64,000 nucleotides of DNA from Amborella trichopoda (lineage: Eukaryota; Streptophyta; Magnoliopsida; Amborellales; Amborellaceae), in assembly GCF_000471905.2 (NCBI RefSeq), contig NW_006500178.1:2296670-2360669 (forward strand), in the 5' to 3' direction. Below the pieces are notes generated by a model that did no database searches, was not told the origin of the DNA, and saw only the letters and a list, made by a program, of their open reading frames with translations. The position numbers and the translations under genes were made by a program. Shown piece by piece: positions 22,348 through 34,130 of this stretch; position 1 is the stretch's first letter; each line of letters starts with the position of its first letter.

Positions 22348-23120
22348 TTTTTTTTTTTATAAACAATCCCTTTTGTTAATCAATTCTATGTTTCTTTTTA
22401 GGTAAACAGTCACATGTGGGCAAGGTGCATGCAATCTACACCGTCAAGCTAAATTGGACCGTGTAGGTTCCATGCGGGCATAGAGCGCCGCCTTATTAGA
22501 AACCGTGTCCTTCCTTTTCGAGGGCCAAAGTTGCCGGCTCATAGGTCTTTGGTCACAATTACAGAGGCACCAACACTCGAACGTTTATGAACAAATAAGG
22601 AAGCCGGATGAAGCCAAAGTCTCAAAATTTCAAAAGATATCTTGATCGTGCGGGGGCATTTGCTCCATTCACTCTTTTGGTGGTAAAATCGAATACCAGG
22701 ATATCATTTCTTGGACCTCGTGACCAACCTCAAGCCAAAATAAAAGGAATTTCAATCGCATTGTATATATGTTTAGAAAAATATTACCACGGTAAGATTT
22801 TTGGATGATCAATCTTAGTATTTAAGAATTAGAAACTTAATTTTTTTCTTATTTTAATCATCATCCGTTGATTCTTAGATGGATCTCAAAATTTCAAATA
22901 AAAGGAGCTCTTCCGGTCACGGGAGTAAGTCTACATTATACTCCCAAAAGAGCACACTAGGGGTGTCATTATTTTTACTACTAGCTTTTTTAGATGGACG
23001 AAATTGGAGCATCCATTTCTTATCTAAAGAACGTGACTAGTCATGTGGACTTGGTGGCCTCTAGTCACAACCTAAAATTCTCGGGGTCCCTTTGGCAGTG
23101 TTAGTTATATATATTTCTAT
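22348..23120. other. Intergenic, nothing recognised
   Basis: Mixed composition, no recognisable frame or repeat structure. A 66-codon open frame at 22608-22808 has no motif. Confidence 0.35.
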
Positions 23121-23513
23121 GGAAAAAGTTTATATAGGGCCGAGGTTCTAAACAATCAAATTAGAGCTCACCACAAAAATTTCACTAGAAGATGTTGTTT
23201 TGATGCCCAAATATCATTATATTGATCATCTCAATATCAAGATGCATGAACATGAGAAAAAATGGATTTCAAGTTTTGGAAATAGTGCATCTTGTAACAT
23301 ATTTTTTGACTGTCGATTTTCAAGATTTTCAAGTTTTCATAGATCTGCTCGATCTACATTACTTTTTAAGCTTTAAATTTTATGATTAAAGATGAAAATA
23401 TATTTTAAGGCTTTCATAAAGATTTCCAATATTGAAACTACATTTCTCAACACTATTTGAAGGTGCATTTTACTTTGATTGTTTAGAACCTCGGCTCTAT
23501 ACAAATCATACCC
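23121..23513 (+). mobile_element. Mutator-like MITE family I, copy A
   Basis: 393 bp. Starts GGAAAAAGTTTATATAGG and ends ATACAAATCATACCC; inverted repeats of about 50 bp share GCCGAGGTTCTAAACAATCAAA with the reverse complement of the right end. Flanks TATTTCTAT (23112-23120) and TATTTTTAT (23514-23522) are a 9-bp target duplication with one mismatch. Non-coding. A 9-bp duplication with long inverted repeats is characteristic of Mutator-like elements. Confidence 0.8.
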
Positions 23514-24733
23514 TATTTTTATTGACCTTATAAAATACTATAGATAATATTTAGAAAGGTGCGTAAATCATTAAAATTACCATAACTGATCCTTTAACTA
23601 TTAAATATTCATAAATGGTATTTTTGTTACTAAAAAAACATTGTTGATATTCTCACTCAAAGACATGGATAATTATGGGGTTGAAGTTTTATGTCATTTA
23701 TTAGTATGAATGCCATTGTCTTTTAGTGAATATTTCAAATATGACAATCTCGATATGATAAACATACCTTTTATCTTTTAATACAAAAATCAACATTCCT
23801 CATCGTCAAAACTTTTTCTCAACTAATTGGTCTCGACTACACGAATCTTGATCTGTCATTCTGCTATATTAAGGGTCATACCCTCAGTGAGGCCATAAGT
23901 CTCTATTTTTTTCTCACTACCCCCAACTATGTATTTTTGAGCCTACCCCTTGTCTTTTTTAAGCCTTCTACTTTAACTAACTCACACCTCCTGCCTCACA
24001 TGTGTTGTACCATAGGAAAAATTTTTATTACTCTAAGGGCTGATGCAATAGTATAAGTCCAACAGACCGGATTGAATCTGGTCAATGTGATAATCGAAAT
24101 TGTATTACATAGTTGAATTTTAGCCTTTTTTTTTTTTTTTGTACAAATATTTATAGAAATCCAAATTCCTATATATGCATCCCAAAACTGTTAAAGCCTA
24201 CAAATATACATGCCCCGGAGATTCCTCAATTGAGGAAATTCCTCAATTTCCTGGTTAAGTGGAGCCATCAATGTAGAAGATCTAAAATTCAAACTTTGTG
24301 TGAAGATCTACGTGCCACGAAACAGTTCGGTAGAGCGTAGGCCTCCCAAAACTTAATAGAGGCGTCCAAATGTTTCCTTGGGCCGAACAAAATGCAAATA
24401 CATAACTGTCATTCTTTTGGATAGTTTTTCATCCCACTTGTGCAGTATAAGTAGCTGTCACAAATTTGTGTTATTTTTCATTACAATATGTAGGGACTGG
24501 ATATAATAATTACTTATCACTCTGAATAATTTGTGTTATTTTTCATGACAATATGGTGTAACTGGCTTTGTTGTATGGTTTTTGTTGACCATTATTTGGG
24601 AGAAGAGGCTTCCCAAGAAAGTCATAAATCCACCAAATCAGTTGCCCGTGCTCAAGGAAAACTACAATCGAAGTTACACACAGATGTATAGGAAATTTGT
24701 AAAAAGATTTTATTAGTTCTGCAAAATTAAAAA
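23514..24733. other. Intergenic, nothing recognised
   Basis: AT-rich. A short direct repeat TTTGTGTTATTTTTCAT occurs near 24465 and 24530. No gene or RNA seen. Confidence 0.35.
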
Positions 24734-25113
24734 GGGAAAAGTTTATATAGAGCTGAGGCTCTAAACAATTGAATTAAAGCTTACTTCAAAAATTTTACTA
24801 GAAGAGGTTGTTTTGATGCTCAAATATCCTCAAATTGATCATCTCGACATCAAGATACATGGACATGAAAAACAAATGGATTTCAAGTTTTAGAAATAAC
24901 GTATTTTTGGACTGTCAATTTTCAATATTTTCAAGTTTTCATAGGTCTGTTGATCTACACTATTTTTAAGCTTTAAAGTTTATAAATAAAAATGAAAATA
25001 TATTTTTAGGCTATCACAAAGATTTTTAGTATTGAAACCACATTTTTCAATACTATTTGAAAGTAGGTTCTATTTTGATTGTTTAAAGCATAGGCTCTAT
25101 GCAAACCGAACCC
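24734..25113 (+). mobile_element. Mutator-like MITE family I, copy B
   Basis: 380 bp. Starts GGGAAAAGTTTATATAG, ends GCAAACCGAACCC. Flanks AATTAAAAA (24725-24733) and AATTAAAAT (25114-25122) are a 9-bp target duplication with one mismatch. Same interior as copy A (CCTCAAATTGATCATCTCGA / GATTTCAAGTTTTAG). Confidence 0.8.
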
Positions 25114-25173
25114 AATTAAAATATGGTTTCACATATTTTCTATTCTACATTCAAGTTCCATTTTTTGTTTATT

Positions 25174-25793
25174 TGTTATGGCCAAATTAGTCCGAGTAGG
25201 AACATCTAATTTATGAATCGGGTTCTTATTTTGGGGAAAGGACCCCACATTGTATTGGACAAAGATGCAAAATAAGCGCCAATTGACATCTCCCCCTCTT
25301 TATTAAGGGTATTTTGGTTAAATACAAAATGGCTTTTACAGGAGCACACAAAAGTCATGTAGAGAGTGAAAATGAGTTTTGGGGAAGGAGAGATTGTGGA
25401 TTTTATTAATCAGGCTGAATTTATGGGCGTTTTTTTGCGGTGGGGAAGAAAAAATACATAGAACTTTTAATTTCTCCCTTGACATTGAATGCATCATTGA
25501 TGGTTGCCTGTGGATGTTTGATTAGAGTGAATCACGTATATTTATGTATTTGTGGTGATTGGATTAATGTTTACAGTATGTTGTTGTAGTTTTGATATTT
25601 CCTTTTTTTTTTGATATTTCCTATTTTACTTCTCTTGATTTCCCCTATTTTTTCGAAAGTTCTTACAACATATATTGGTTTTGGGTGTTTTGGGTTTCTT
25701 GGAATCGATTTTCGCTGATAGGCAAATCAATTTTGAGGTATTACATTTGTTATAGTCGGAGATTCACTGCCACAAAAGGTCATGGTTCCCAAT
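25174..25793 (+). repeat. Copia 3 5' LTR
   Basis: Pairs with 27549-28250. The two differ by several indels and many substitutions, so the insertion is old. The exact left end is inferred from a TGTTATGG word and is uncertain. Confidence 0.65.
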
Positions 25794-25819
25794 AAGTAGC
25801 ATCAGAGCTCAAGTGAAAT

Positions 25820-26480
25820 GTTTAGTAATTGGGAGGAAATGGTTAGTTGTAAATTTAAACTAGAGAATTTTGATGGAAATAAAGATTTTGAATTTTGAAA
25901 AATAAAAATTCATAACAAATTGGTGCAACAAGGTATTTATAAAGCATTATATGAAAAATCCAGGAAACTGAAAAGCATGAAAGACAATGATTAGGAAAAT
26001 TGGATAAGAAGGCACAATACACTATTTGCTTGTGTTTAGCTAATGAGAAACTACTTAATATGGTAGGAAAAAAGACATCATCCGATTTATAGGTAAGTTA
26101 GAAAGCTTGTACCAAATCAAATCCCTCATAAACCAAATTTTTTTTAAAAAAAAAAATTGTATTATTCAATAAATTAGCATGAAAGTGTGAAACTGTTGGA
26201 ACATTTGAATGAATCTAACAAATTAATTTGTCAATTTGAGAGTGTCGGGGTGAAAATGCATGAGGAGATAAGGCGGTTACATGGTCTTGTCGTTAGTGGA
26301 ATCTTATGAGAATATTATTACTACCTTGAGTTGTGTAGGTAAGAATCCCTCAAATTAGGTTCAGTTTGTAGTGTTCTACTTGTTGATGAACTTCCAAAAT
26401 AGTTCGAAAGACTTAAGAATCGATGTTCTTATGGCAAGGGGCCAGTTGAATGGATGGAGTTGTTCACCAAGAGATGCCTC
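25820..26480 (+). pseudogene. Copia 3 gag remnant
   Basis: In the plus frame from about 25840: FKLENFDGNKDFEF, then KIKIHNKLVQQGIYKALYEK, matching the start of Copia gag (a structural protein packaging the RNA). Further on LEHLNES-like and FGSVGVKM-like words survive in shifted frames (26190-26260), and QFVVFYLLMNFQ corresponds to the ILLCSLPxS stretch. Many stops. Confidence 0.75.
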
Positions 26481-26689
26481 AAATAGCCAGTCAACGTCAA
26501 GGGTATATTATGACAAATGTTGTTAGTTTTCTGGCAAACCCGTCCATGTAAAAAAAAAATTGTCGGTAAAGAAAAATGACAAAATCTTCAAAGGGTTCTA
26601 ATTCAAGAATAGACGGAAGGTGAATCCAAAAATAAGGCTCATCAAGTTGAAGAATCAACATCCAATTGTGTTGAAGATGAGGTATTGAT

Positions 26690-27090
26690 GGTGGCATACA
26701 ATCTCATGATCGAAGTTTAAGTTCTTGATAGTGGAGCCAAACATCATATGTATACACATATATCATTGTTTGATGCATATAAATCATGTTAGCGGAAATT
26801 AGCATCAATGAAAAAAAATAACTCAATGAGTAAGACGATCGATATATGTTTGTTTCACATAAAAATATATGATGGGATGTTTTAAATACTTGAAATTATG
26901 AGGCATGTGCGAGGTTTAAAGAAAAGTTTGGTTTCACTTTCTTATTTAGATATGAAAGTTTACAAATTTTCATGGTAACTTAGAATGTTCAAAGTTTCAA
27001 AGGGTGGGGGCTTTAGTTATGATGAAAGAAATCTGAGCAGGATACTTGTATATATTATTAGGGAGCACAATAGAAATGAAAGTATATATT
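26690..27090 (+). pseudogene. Copia 3 protease remnant
   Basis: The frame holds VLDSGAKHHMYTHISLFDAY, an aspartic protease motif with the DSGA core intact, then VRGLKKSLVSLSYLDMKVYK and MFKVSKGGG. The stretch after about 27090 does not resemble integrase, so the element jumps to the purine tract through about 450 bp of unassigned sequence. Confidence 0.75.
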
Positions 27091-27548
27091 TGGTTGCAGA
27101 GGAATAAGAAGCTCAACAAAAGGTATATGGATCGACAATCGAAGAAGTGTAAAGTACACTATTGATGCAAGGTGCAAAAATTGAATATTTAGGGCTTTCA
27201 CAAGAGGGTTTGAAGCCAGAAGCATGTCATAAATTTTCTTCAGGCCACTGTTCAAAATTAATTATTTTTTTGATTGGCTTGTTATTAGCCGAAGAATGAA
27301 ATTTTAGAGTGGAGTGAAATAGATATTATGGAATTTAAGAAGCATAGGTGAGTATTGCAAGGTTTCGAGCATATGCAACGCTTTGTGGAAGGATTTCGAG
27401 TGAAATAGATATGCTCCAAGGATTTTAGTGATAAGAAATCAGTGACCAGTTGTGATTGTAGGTTTGGGGGGAATGTGTCCCTTAGAGCATGTGTGTACGA
27501 GGGATTGTGTTAAGAACTGAAATATGAGAGTGTTGAAGAAGGGGGAGT

Positions 27549-28250
27549 TTGTACGAGAAAGATAAGCACAAAAGAAAATAAGAAATACATTCTTATTAGG
27601 TTAATTGGCATTTTGAGCTTACAACAATAACCTAATATGATTGGCAAGGCAGTGGTGTAATTTTACAGTAATGTAGAGATTATTGGGACGCTAATGCAAA
27701 ATCACCTCCCATTTGATATTTTCCTCTTTATTAAGGGTATTATGGTCAAATATAAAATGGCTTTTATGGAAGTACATATAAATTATTGCAGAGAGTAAAG
27801 AGAGTGAATGAAGAGGAGTATTGGGGAAAAAGTGATTGGGAGTTTTTGCTTAGGAGATGTTGTCCCTTTGTATTGAGCCGAATTTATCCACATTTTTTTG
27901 TGGCAATGGAGTTGATCGGTAGTGTCAAAATAAAGAGTCGACTAATAATGTTATTATGGTAGGAAGAATGCATTTGAGCTTTCATTAGGTTAATACATCA
28001 TTGCCAGTTGCCTGTAGATGCATCTTGATCAGAGTGAACCACACTTATCCTTATTAGGGTGAACCACATTTATTTGTATGTTTATGAAGATTGGATTATT
28101 TTTTATAGTGTGCCATTATAGTTTGGATATTTTGTACTTTGCTTCTTTTGATTTTTTCATATTTATTCTCTAAATTTACTACATCATATATAATTCTTAG
28201 ACATTTAGATATCTTGGAATCGATTTCTTGGTAATACCTGATAATAGATG
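27549..28250 (+). repeat. Copia 3 3' LTR
   Basis: Begins TGTACGAGAAAG right after the purine tract. About 80 bp longer than the 5' LTR because of inserted segments (for example around 27830-27990). It contains a duplicated word pair, GAGTGAACCACACTTATCC and GGGTGAACCACATTTATT. Confidence 0.65.
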
Positions 28251-28298
28251 AACTGATTTCTAAATACTAGACCATTTTAAGGTGGTCTACTAGACCAT

Positions 28299-28502
28299 TT
28301 AACTTTTATATAAGGTGGTCACAATTACTTACAACCATTTAATGTGAAATTTAATAGCTTGATGTATCACAAAGTTCGAAAAAAAAAATTTTGAAGTTTG
28401 ACCTTGGTCAATGGAATGATTGCAACCACCCAACTTTATATCCAATGGTCAAAATTATTGTGACCACCTTGTATAAAAGGTAAATAGTCACATTCTATAC
28501 TT
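28299..28502. mobile_element. MITE family IV, copy 4
   Basis: About 204 bp. The left end CTTTTATATAAGGTGGTCAC pairs with the right end GTGACCACCTTGTATAAAAG as an inverted repeat. The interior carries ATGTGAAATTTAATAGCTTG like the other copies. Confidence 0.6.
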
Positions 28503-29345
28503 TCCCATAAAATAAACCCTTTGATGGACCTTAGATATCCAAAGTTCCGAAGACAGCAACTTAGTCATCTAAAATGGAAAACATGAGAAATAAATAAAAA
28601 AAAATACGGGATCTGTCTTAAGGGGCGGGGGATTCAATTAACCGAGATTCGACAATCCTTGGCCTTAACCGTGTCTTTGTTCCCATATGCCCGACACTAG
28701 CCTTAAGGCCGCGTCGAAAACAAAAAAAATAAAAATAAATACATAAAGGCCAAACCGGGCCACACGGAGCCCAGTCCTCAAGTCACAGTTCCTACTTTTT
28801 TGAGGGCCCCAATCTTTGTGGAAGTCAACAAGTCGGCACGTGCCTGACACGGCCCGCACATATTCACATTGGAGAATTGAAGTATTATGTCAATATTATA
28901 TTTTGATAATTTGGCCACCATTTTGGACCCAAAATTTTTGGGCGTTTCCAGAAACCTGGTCAGTGTAAGCCAAAGTGTAGAATCTCTCCCTTCCACTTTC
29001 TTCATAACTTCCTCTTCTTTGTCAACATCTCTCTACTCCCTACAGTATTTATTTTTAGATAAATAAATAACATCTTTTGAAAAACTAAAACATGAAAAGT
29101 ACCAAAGGACGGTTATGATTGTCTACTACTTCAAACAAAATCTCTGTTCACACCTGCGAGACAAAGAAGTGGGGCCTTATCATGTATAAAAAAATGGTAG
29201 ATCATAGTTCGTTCAAGAATCAATAATACCAATCAAATTTGATTAAGACATACCACTAAAATTTTATGGTAATTTTATTTTCTACAATTTATCTTAAGTT
29301 CTTAATTAGGTACACCATAAATATTTTATTCAATGTAACAATTAA
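28503..29345. other. Intergenic, nothing recognised
   Basis: 28620-28860 is relatively GC-rich (CCGGGCCACACGGAGCCC), otherwise AT-rich. Open frames on the minus strand there show no motif. No tRNA or rRNA seen. Confidence 0.35.
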
Positions 29346-29670
29346 AATTAAGGAAAACATATTCTCTAGATTGAAAAGTTGAGCTGCATCTCTAAACACG
29401 GTTGGAAGATGCAATTTTGATGCTGGATAGCCCTCAAATTGATCATTTCGGCATTGACAATCATGGATCTCAATGAAATAAATTTTAATCCATAAAAATA
29501 ATGTGTATATCTTGTAATACATTATCTGGACCATTTATTTTTAACTATTCATAAATCCCATTTCCACTATTTTAAAGGTTTAAAAAAAGGGGAGTAAACA
29601 GATTTTTAGGCTATTATAGGGGTTTCATCTATAGTACTACATTTTCTGAGGAATTTTTGGGGACCAGGAT
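29346..29670 (+). mobile_element. Mutator-like MITE family I, degenerate copy
   Basis: The interior CCCTCAAATTGATCATTTCG and CTTGTAATACATTATCTGGA matches the intact copies, but both ends are eroded and no target duplication remains. Confidence 0.45.
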
Positions 29671-30221
29671 TACTCTCAAAGACTCAGCGTACCGGCATGC
29701 ACTAATTAATAAAATAAATAAACATTTAAAAGACATCGACCTTTTTGCTCTTGTAAAGTCATTTTCATTGTCACATGGTAATACTAAAAAACTAAAACAT
29801 TTAAAAAGATGCTAAGAAAAACGTGCATCAAGGCGTTGGTGAAAGAGTTTTCTAATCGTTGAATTGTTATTTGGTGCTGTGAAGGGGGCTGGTTGAAGAC
29901 CAAAGTCTCATTTTCCTACATAAATCTCATTTTTAAACACTCTAATGATTTCGGTAATAATCAGTCTTCAAAGTCTCATTTCCTACCTAAATCTCATTTT
30001 TTAAACACTCTAATGATTCGGTTTATAATCAAATAAGTCCTATGAAAAAGATCTTTATAATATTTTTTTTTCCTAAGTAAAGATCTTTATAATATTAACG
30101 ATTATAACAAGCTGAATATGTTTTGGGTGGTCAAGGTGGCGGACCAAAATGTGATATCAAAGGTTCCATTCCTACCTATTAACGCGTCAAGAAAAAAGTT
30201 AAAAACAATAATAGGGAAAGT
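29671..30221. other. Intergenic, nothing recognised
   Basis: Contains a local duplication around 29905-30010 (AAAGTCTCATTTTCCTACAT and AAAGTCTCATTTCCTACCTA, each followed by AAACACTCTAATGATT). No gene. Confidence 0.4.
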
Positions 30222-30470
30222 GTTCGATCAGATTATTTACCTACCATTTAGAAAGATATAAGACATCCCAAGCCGTTAGATGGGAAATCGAAGTAGCATT
30301 GACTATGTTCATAGTCAGAAGTTTTTCCTCCGAGCTATACAAGAAAGTTTTCCTCTAAGCTACATATCCCGATCTATTTACCTTTATCGATCCATCGAAT
30401 TTTACATTTGATGGTTTGAGGTGTTTATTTCTTTTGTATAGTAAAAGTAAATGGTCTTATTATATACAAT
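30222..30470. mobile_element. MITE family IV, copy 5
   Basis: About 249 bp. GATTATTTACCTACCATTTA on the left is mirrored by GTAAAAGTAAATGGTCTTAT on the right, and the centre has CCGTTAGATGGGAAATCGAA. It contains a small internal duplication AGTTTTCCTC...GCTAC. Confidence 0.5.
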
Positions 30471-31282
30471 CCTCCAATGAGACTAAGAATACATGTACCA
30501 CAAATACTGAGAAATTATAGTTTGGTATCGTAAAATCCTTAAAATGATCATCTCAACCTTGATTATTTATAAATTTGAAAGAAAAAAAAAATTCAAGCCT
30601 TAAAAAAATGTATCTTGTAACAAATCATTTACCTCCTTAAATGCCCACCCATATAGAAAATCCTTTCTTACCCATGATTGAGGATGATAATAGGAAAAAC
30701 ATGATTGCCAGGAAAACAAATTATTGCCAATAATAATTCCTTTACCCTCTAGGATGCCACAATTTCAAAGGTAGCAAGTTTTTATAGTTAGGCCAAACTA
30801 GGGTTAACCATAATTAAAGAAGTAAAAAAATCGAAAAACACAAAGAAAAGTGAGGTGATTTCATGCTCCCATGGGAGCCTATTGTCCATTTGCTCCCTCG
30901 GGAAAATGTCAGGCTAGGAATGCCTTTTTGGATCCCAAAATTTGGGATGCAATCTCATAACCGAAGGACCTAGCCCATGGCTGCGTTCCGAGACCGGTTC
31001 GTGCGATTGAAAACTCTATGGATGTTAAAGTTTTAAAAATGGTGACGATCAAGCATACCTATAAACGCTTGAAAATAAACGGTCAGATAATTTGATAGAA
31101 GATAAACTATTTTAGGATTAAAAATCCCCTCTCCTTTTTCATGTCTATAAATCTCAAGGTCGAATGATTGATTTAAGGGTTTTCCAGCATAAGAGCAACC
31201 TTCTCTAGTGGGTTTTTTAGGTGCAACTTACTTGTACTTTATATGGTGGACACCTTATATATACTTTTCGCTATTTAACAAA
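30471..31282. other. Intergenic with a partial family I fragment
   Basis: 30500-30635 resembles the family I interior (TGATCATCTCAACCTTGATT, TGTATCTTGTAACAAATCAT). The remainder is unassigned; no gene or RNA seen. Confidence 0.35.
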
Positions 31283-31665
31283 GGAAAAAGTTTATATAAG
31301 GATGCAACCTACCGCAGAAGCACTTTAAAAATCCATTAGAAAATGTAGTTTTATTATTGAAAAACCCTTTGATTGATCATCTCGACATTGAGATGGATGA
31401 CCATGAAAAATAAAAAGATTTTAACTCTAAAAAATAGTGCATTTTACAACATATTATCTACACCGTCCATTTTCAAGATTTTAATATGTTTATAGATCTA
31501 CTTGATTTTAACCATTTTTGAAATTTAAAATTTTATAATTAGATATAAAAATAGATTGTGAGATAATCCTAAAAATATTTTACATCAAAATTATATATCA
31601 TGATAAAATTTGAAGGTGCACCTTACCTCTACAGCAATAGATGCATCCGTATGCCAACTGCACCC
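31283..31665 (+). mobile_element. Mutator-like MITE family I, copy C
   Basis: 383 bp. Starts GGAAAAAGTTTATATAAGG, ends GCCAACTGCACCC. Flanked by a perfect 9-bp target duplication TTTAACAAA (31274-31282 and 31666-31674). Interior as in copies A and B. Confidence 0.85.
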
Positions 31666-31914
31666 TTTAACAAATATGAGAAAGGTTTTTATTGTTAGGT
31701 AGTTTAGCAGTAGAAATCAAATTTGAGGAAATGGAAAAGAAGGAAAAAATTGAAAGGGAGATATGCTGATCCATGGATTGGGAGCTACCGGTCCCAGTGT
31801 TTTGACTAGTTGGTTTAACACTTTTGTCTATTGTTTGTATTAGATTGAAAGTGCATTTTAGAATATGTCATTTCCCTTTCAATATGGTCCCAACCTTCAA
31901 TAAACCACTTCTAC

Positions 31915-32036
31915 ATTATTGGGTGAACAATCTCTCTCTCTCATATCATAGATTACTTTTAGATTATTTGGTAAATAATCTCTCTCTGTCATATGATCAC
32001 TTTTAGATTATTTGGTAAACAATCTCTCTCTCTCTC
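31915..32036. repeat. Tandem repeat of about 50 bp running into the gap
   Basis: Units with TGGTAAATAATCTCTCTCT, then ACTTTTAGATTATTTGGTAA, then AACAATCTCTCTCTC. The last unit ends in a CT run that enters the assembly gap. Confidence 0.7.
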
Positions 32037-32056
32037 NNNNNNNNNNNNNNNNNNNN
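32037..32056. other. Assembly gap of 20 N
   Basis: Twenty undetermined bases inside a CT microsatellite. The true distance is unknown, and a fixed small number of N usually marks a gap of unknown size. Confidence 0.95.
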
Positions 32057-32172
32057 ACTACTACGTACTACTACTTACTACTACTCTACTACTACTACGT
32101 CTACTACGTCGTACGTACTACTCTCTCTACTACTTACTACTACTCTCTCTACTCTCTCTCTACTCTCTCTCT

Positions 32173-32265
<93 letters not shown>
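32057..32265. repeat. ACT/ACG noise block grading into a CT microsatellite
   Basis: 32057-32160 is made only of words like CTACTACG, CGTACTAC and TACTACT that gradually give way to pure (CT)n from about 32160 to 32265. The block looks like base-calling noise next to the gap rather than real sequence. Confidence 0.75.
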
Positions 32266-32268
<3 letters not shown>

Positions 32269-32639
32269 CATTTTCTCAACTGTCAAACACGGGCTCCATT
32301 GAGAATGTATCACGCAACGACATAACTACACTCAAGAAATGTAGAAACTAGAATCCAAAGGATGGAAGGAAAAAAAGAAAGTGGCACCAGAGAAGAAAAA
32401 TGGAAATTCTACCGGAGAAAGCTACATGGTAGTCCTAGGGGACAGAATTGTACATTTGGTCTTGCAGGAAAAATACCAAATTTGGATATTTTTATGATTA
32501 GAAAACTTTCAAATCAATTTTGATTCACTATTGTAAGAAGTTTTCTGATAAAATGAGTTATTTGCATACATTAGGCAGGTCAACAGTTTTTATTGGTGAT
32601 TCCACTACCATTAGTGAACACGATATTGGGGAATGCCTA
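32266..32639. other. Intergenic, nothing recognised
   Basis: Short stretch of mixed composition after the microsatellite, with no gene, RNA or repeat structure recognised. Confidence 0.3.
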
Positions 32640-33065
32640 GGGATGATATATTGCACAAGTCTATGTGCCGGCCCGGCAAAGTAACTGGGGCGAGGCCGAG
32701 TTTCCCCAACTTGTATGTACAACTTGGGGATATCAAAAATAATTTTAAAAAATAAAAAAAGTTTGTAAAAAAATATGTGATATTGATCTATATCTTTCTT
32801 TTTTTCTTTTTTAGGAATCACATGGTTTTGGCAAAGATAGGTCACTATTTTTTTATTTTTAAAATTTTCCTTTTCGGATTTTTTAAAATTTTTCCAACCA
32901 TAAATGTATTTTTCCACAAAGAATATAATCATATAATCAAGAGGCAGGCATGGTAGCAAGGTAAGGTGCTTCAAATACCTTGTTACATGGAAATAAGTTG
33001 TAATTGTGTCATCACCTGTCACCAATTTGGCACAGCTGGGAGAATACGTTGTATATATTGCATTT
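32640..33065. mobile_element. Possible MITE with CGAGTC-type ends
   Basis: Contains GGGCGAGGCCGAGTTTCCCC followed by the palindrome-like CAACTTGTATGTACAACTTG and an AT-rich core. The same combination (CAAGTTGTATATACAACTTG plus GGCCGAGT) recurs in intron 1 of the cytochrome b561 gene at 42500-42960. Exact ends and target duplications were not resolved. Confidence 0.35.
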
Positions 33066-33932
33066 GCACCATTTTCACTCAGCTGTAAAAATATATTTTA
33101 TATGGGGTTACGTAAAGGTGCTCACACTATAGAGTAATTTATCGATGTACTCAATAAATTTTAGACACTTATATATCTTTGTTATGTATTCTTTTTATAA
33201 GGATATTTTTTGTCACTAGGAGGGGTATAACGTCATCTACATGAGGTGTGGCATCACCCATATGGAATATTAAATACCACTAGTATGCTCCATGTGTGTA
33301 ATGTCACAACCTATATAGATGAAGTCACACTTCCCCTAATGATAAAAAATATTCTTATTAAAAAAAGCTCTATATACAAAACAATGGTATATAAGTGTTT
33401 AAAATTTGTTGAGTACAATGATAAATTGCTCCATAGTATGAACACCCTAACATAACCCTTGTTTCTATTGTAGTTACACTAATAAAATTGGAACATGCTG
33501 CTATTAAAAATAAATAAATACATAGATGACTTAACATGGTGTTTTGGCTACCAAACCACATGTACAATTTCTTCCTATTGGACCACACATCGTTTTGCCT
33601 TTTAGGAGAAAAGTTCTTTTTTTGGAGAAAAGGATGAGAGATTAAACAAAGGGTACCATCTCGACAAACCACGCCAGTGTATCGGTGTGAACCTCCAAAA
33701 AAACATTTAAATGATTAAAAAATAAAAATAAAAATAAAGATGGGATGGAGCCAAATGAACCGATCCTCTGACAAAACTAACCCATCCTAAATACACAATG
33801 GGAACCACACCAGCCCCACTAATTCCCAGTCGTATACAATGGGAGCCAGAGAAGCTCCATGAGTCCCAATCGGAAGATTGCATTCGAGATTGAAATTTTT
33901 TTAGAGACCCTAATTTTACCTAATAAATAAAT
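33066..33932. other. Intergenic, nothing recognised
   Basis: AT-rich with scattered short frames. No recognisable coding motif or RNA. Confidence 0.35.
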
Positions 33933-34130
33933 AGTAATGATCCTATAGAACCCTCTCTCATTTATGTATATATGATTTTAAATGATTATCATTAAAATTG
34001 ATACGGATCTCTAAAAAAATTATTATATGAGTGTGGGACTTGACTTTTTTATAAATTCATGTCAAATTTAATAGTGATTTTTTGATAATCTACACGCATG
34101 AGTGGGAGAAGATCCTAGGAGATCATTTCT
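33933..34130. mobile_element. MITE family III, copy 2
   Basis: 198 bp, same length as the copy at 2140-2337. Left end AGTAATGATCCTATAGAACC, right end GGAGATCATTTCT. Flanks are AATAAATAAAT and ATAAATAAATA, compatible with an 8-10 bp target duplication, though the simple sequence makes this weak. Confidence 0.65.

Larger units (their letters stand above)
25174..28250 (+). mobile_element. Copia LTR retrotransposon 3, internally deleted
   Basis: Plus-strand element of about 3.1 kb. A 5' LTR (about 25174-25793) and a 3' LTR (27549-about 28250) share CTCTTTATTAAGGGTATT, AAAATGGCTTTTA and TGGAATCGATTT. After the 5' LTR comes AGTAGCATCAGAGCTC, a decayed tRNA-iMet primer site; before the 3' LTR lies GAAGGGGGAGTT, the purine tract. 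The interior of about 1.75 kb holds gag and protease remnants only; integrase, reverse transcriptase and RNase H are missing. Outer LTR ends are approximate. Confidence 0.8.

Noticed and set aside
31993..32325. Frames encoding long Leu-Ser repeats
   Set aside because: Direct translation of the CT microsatellite and gap-adjacent noise, including N bases.
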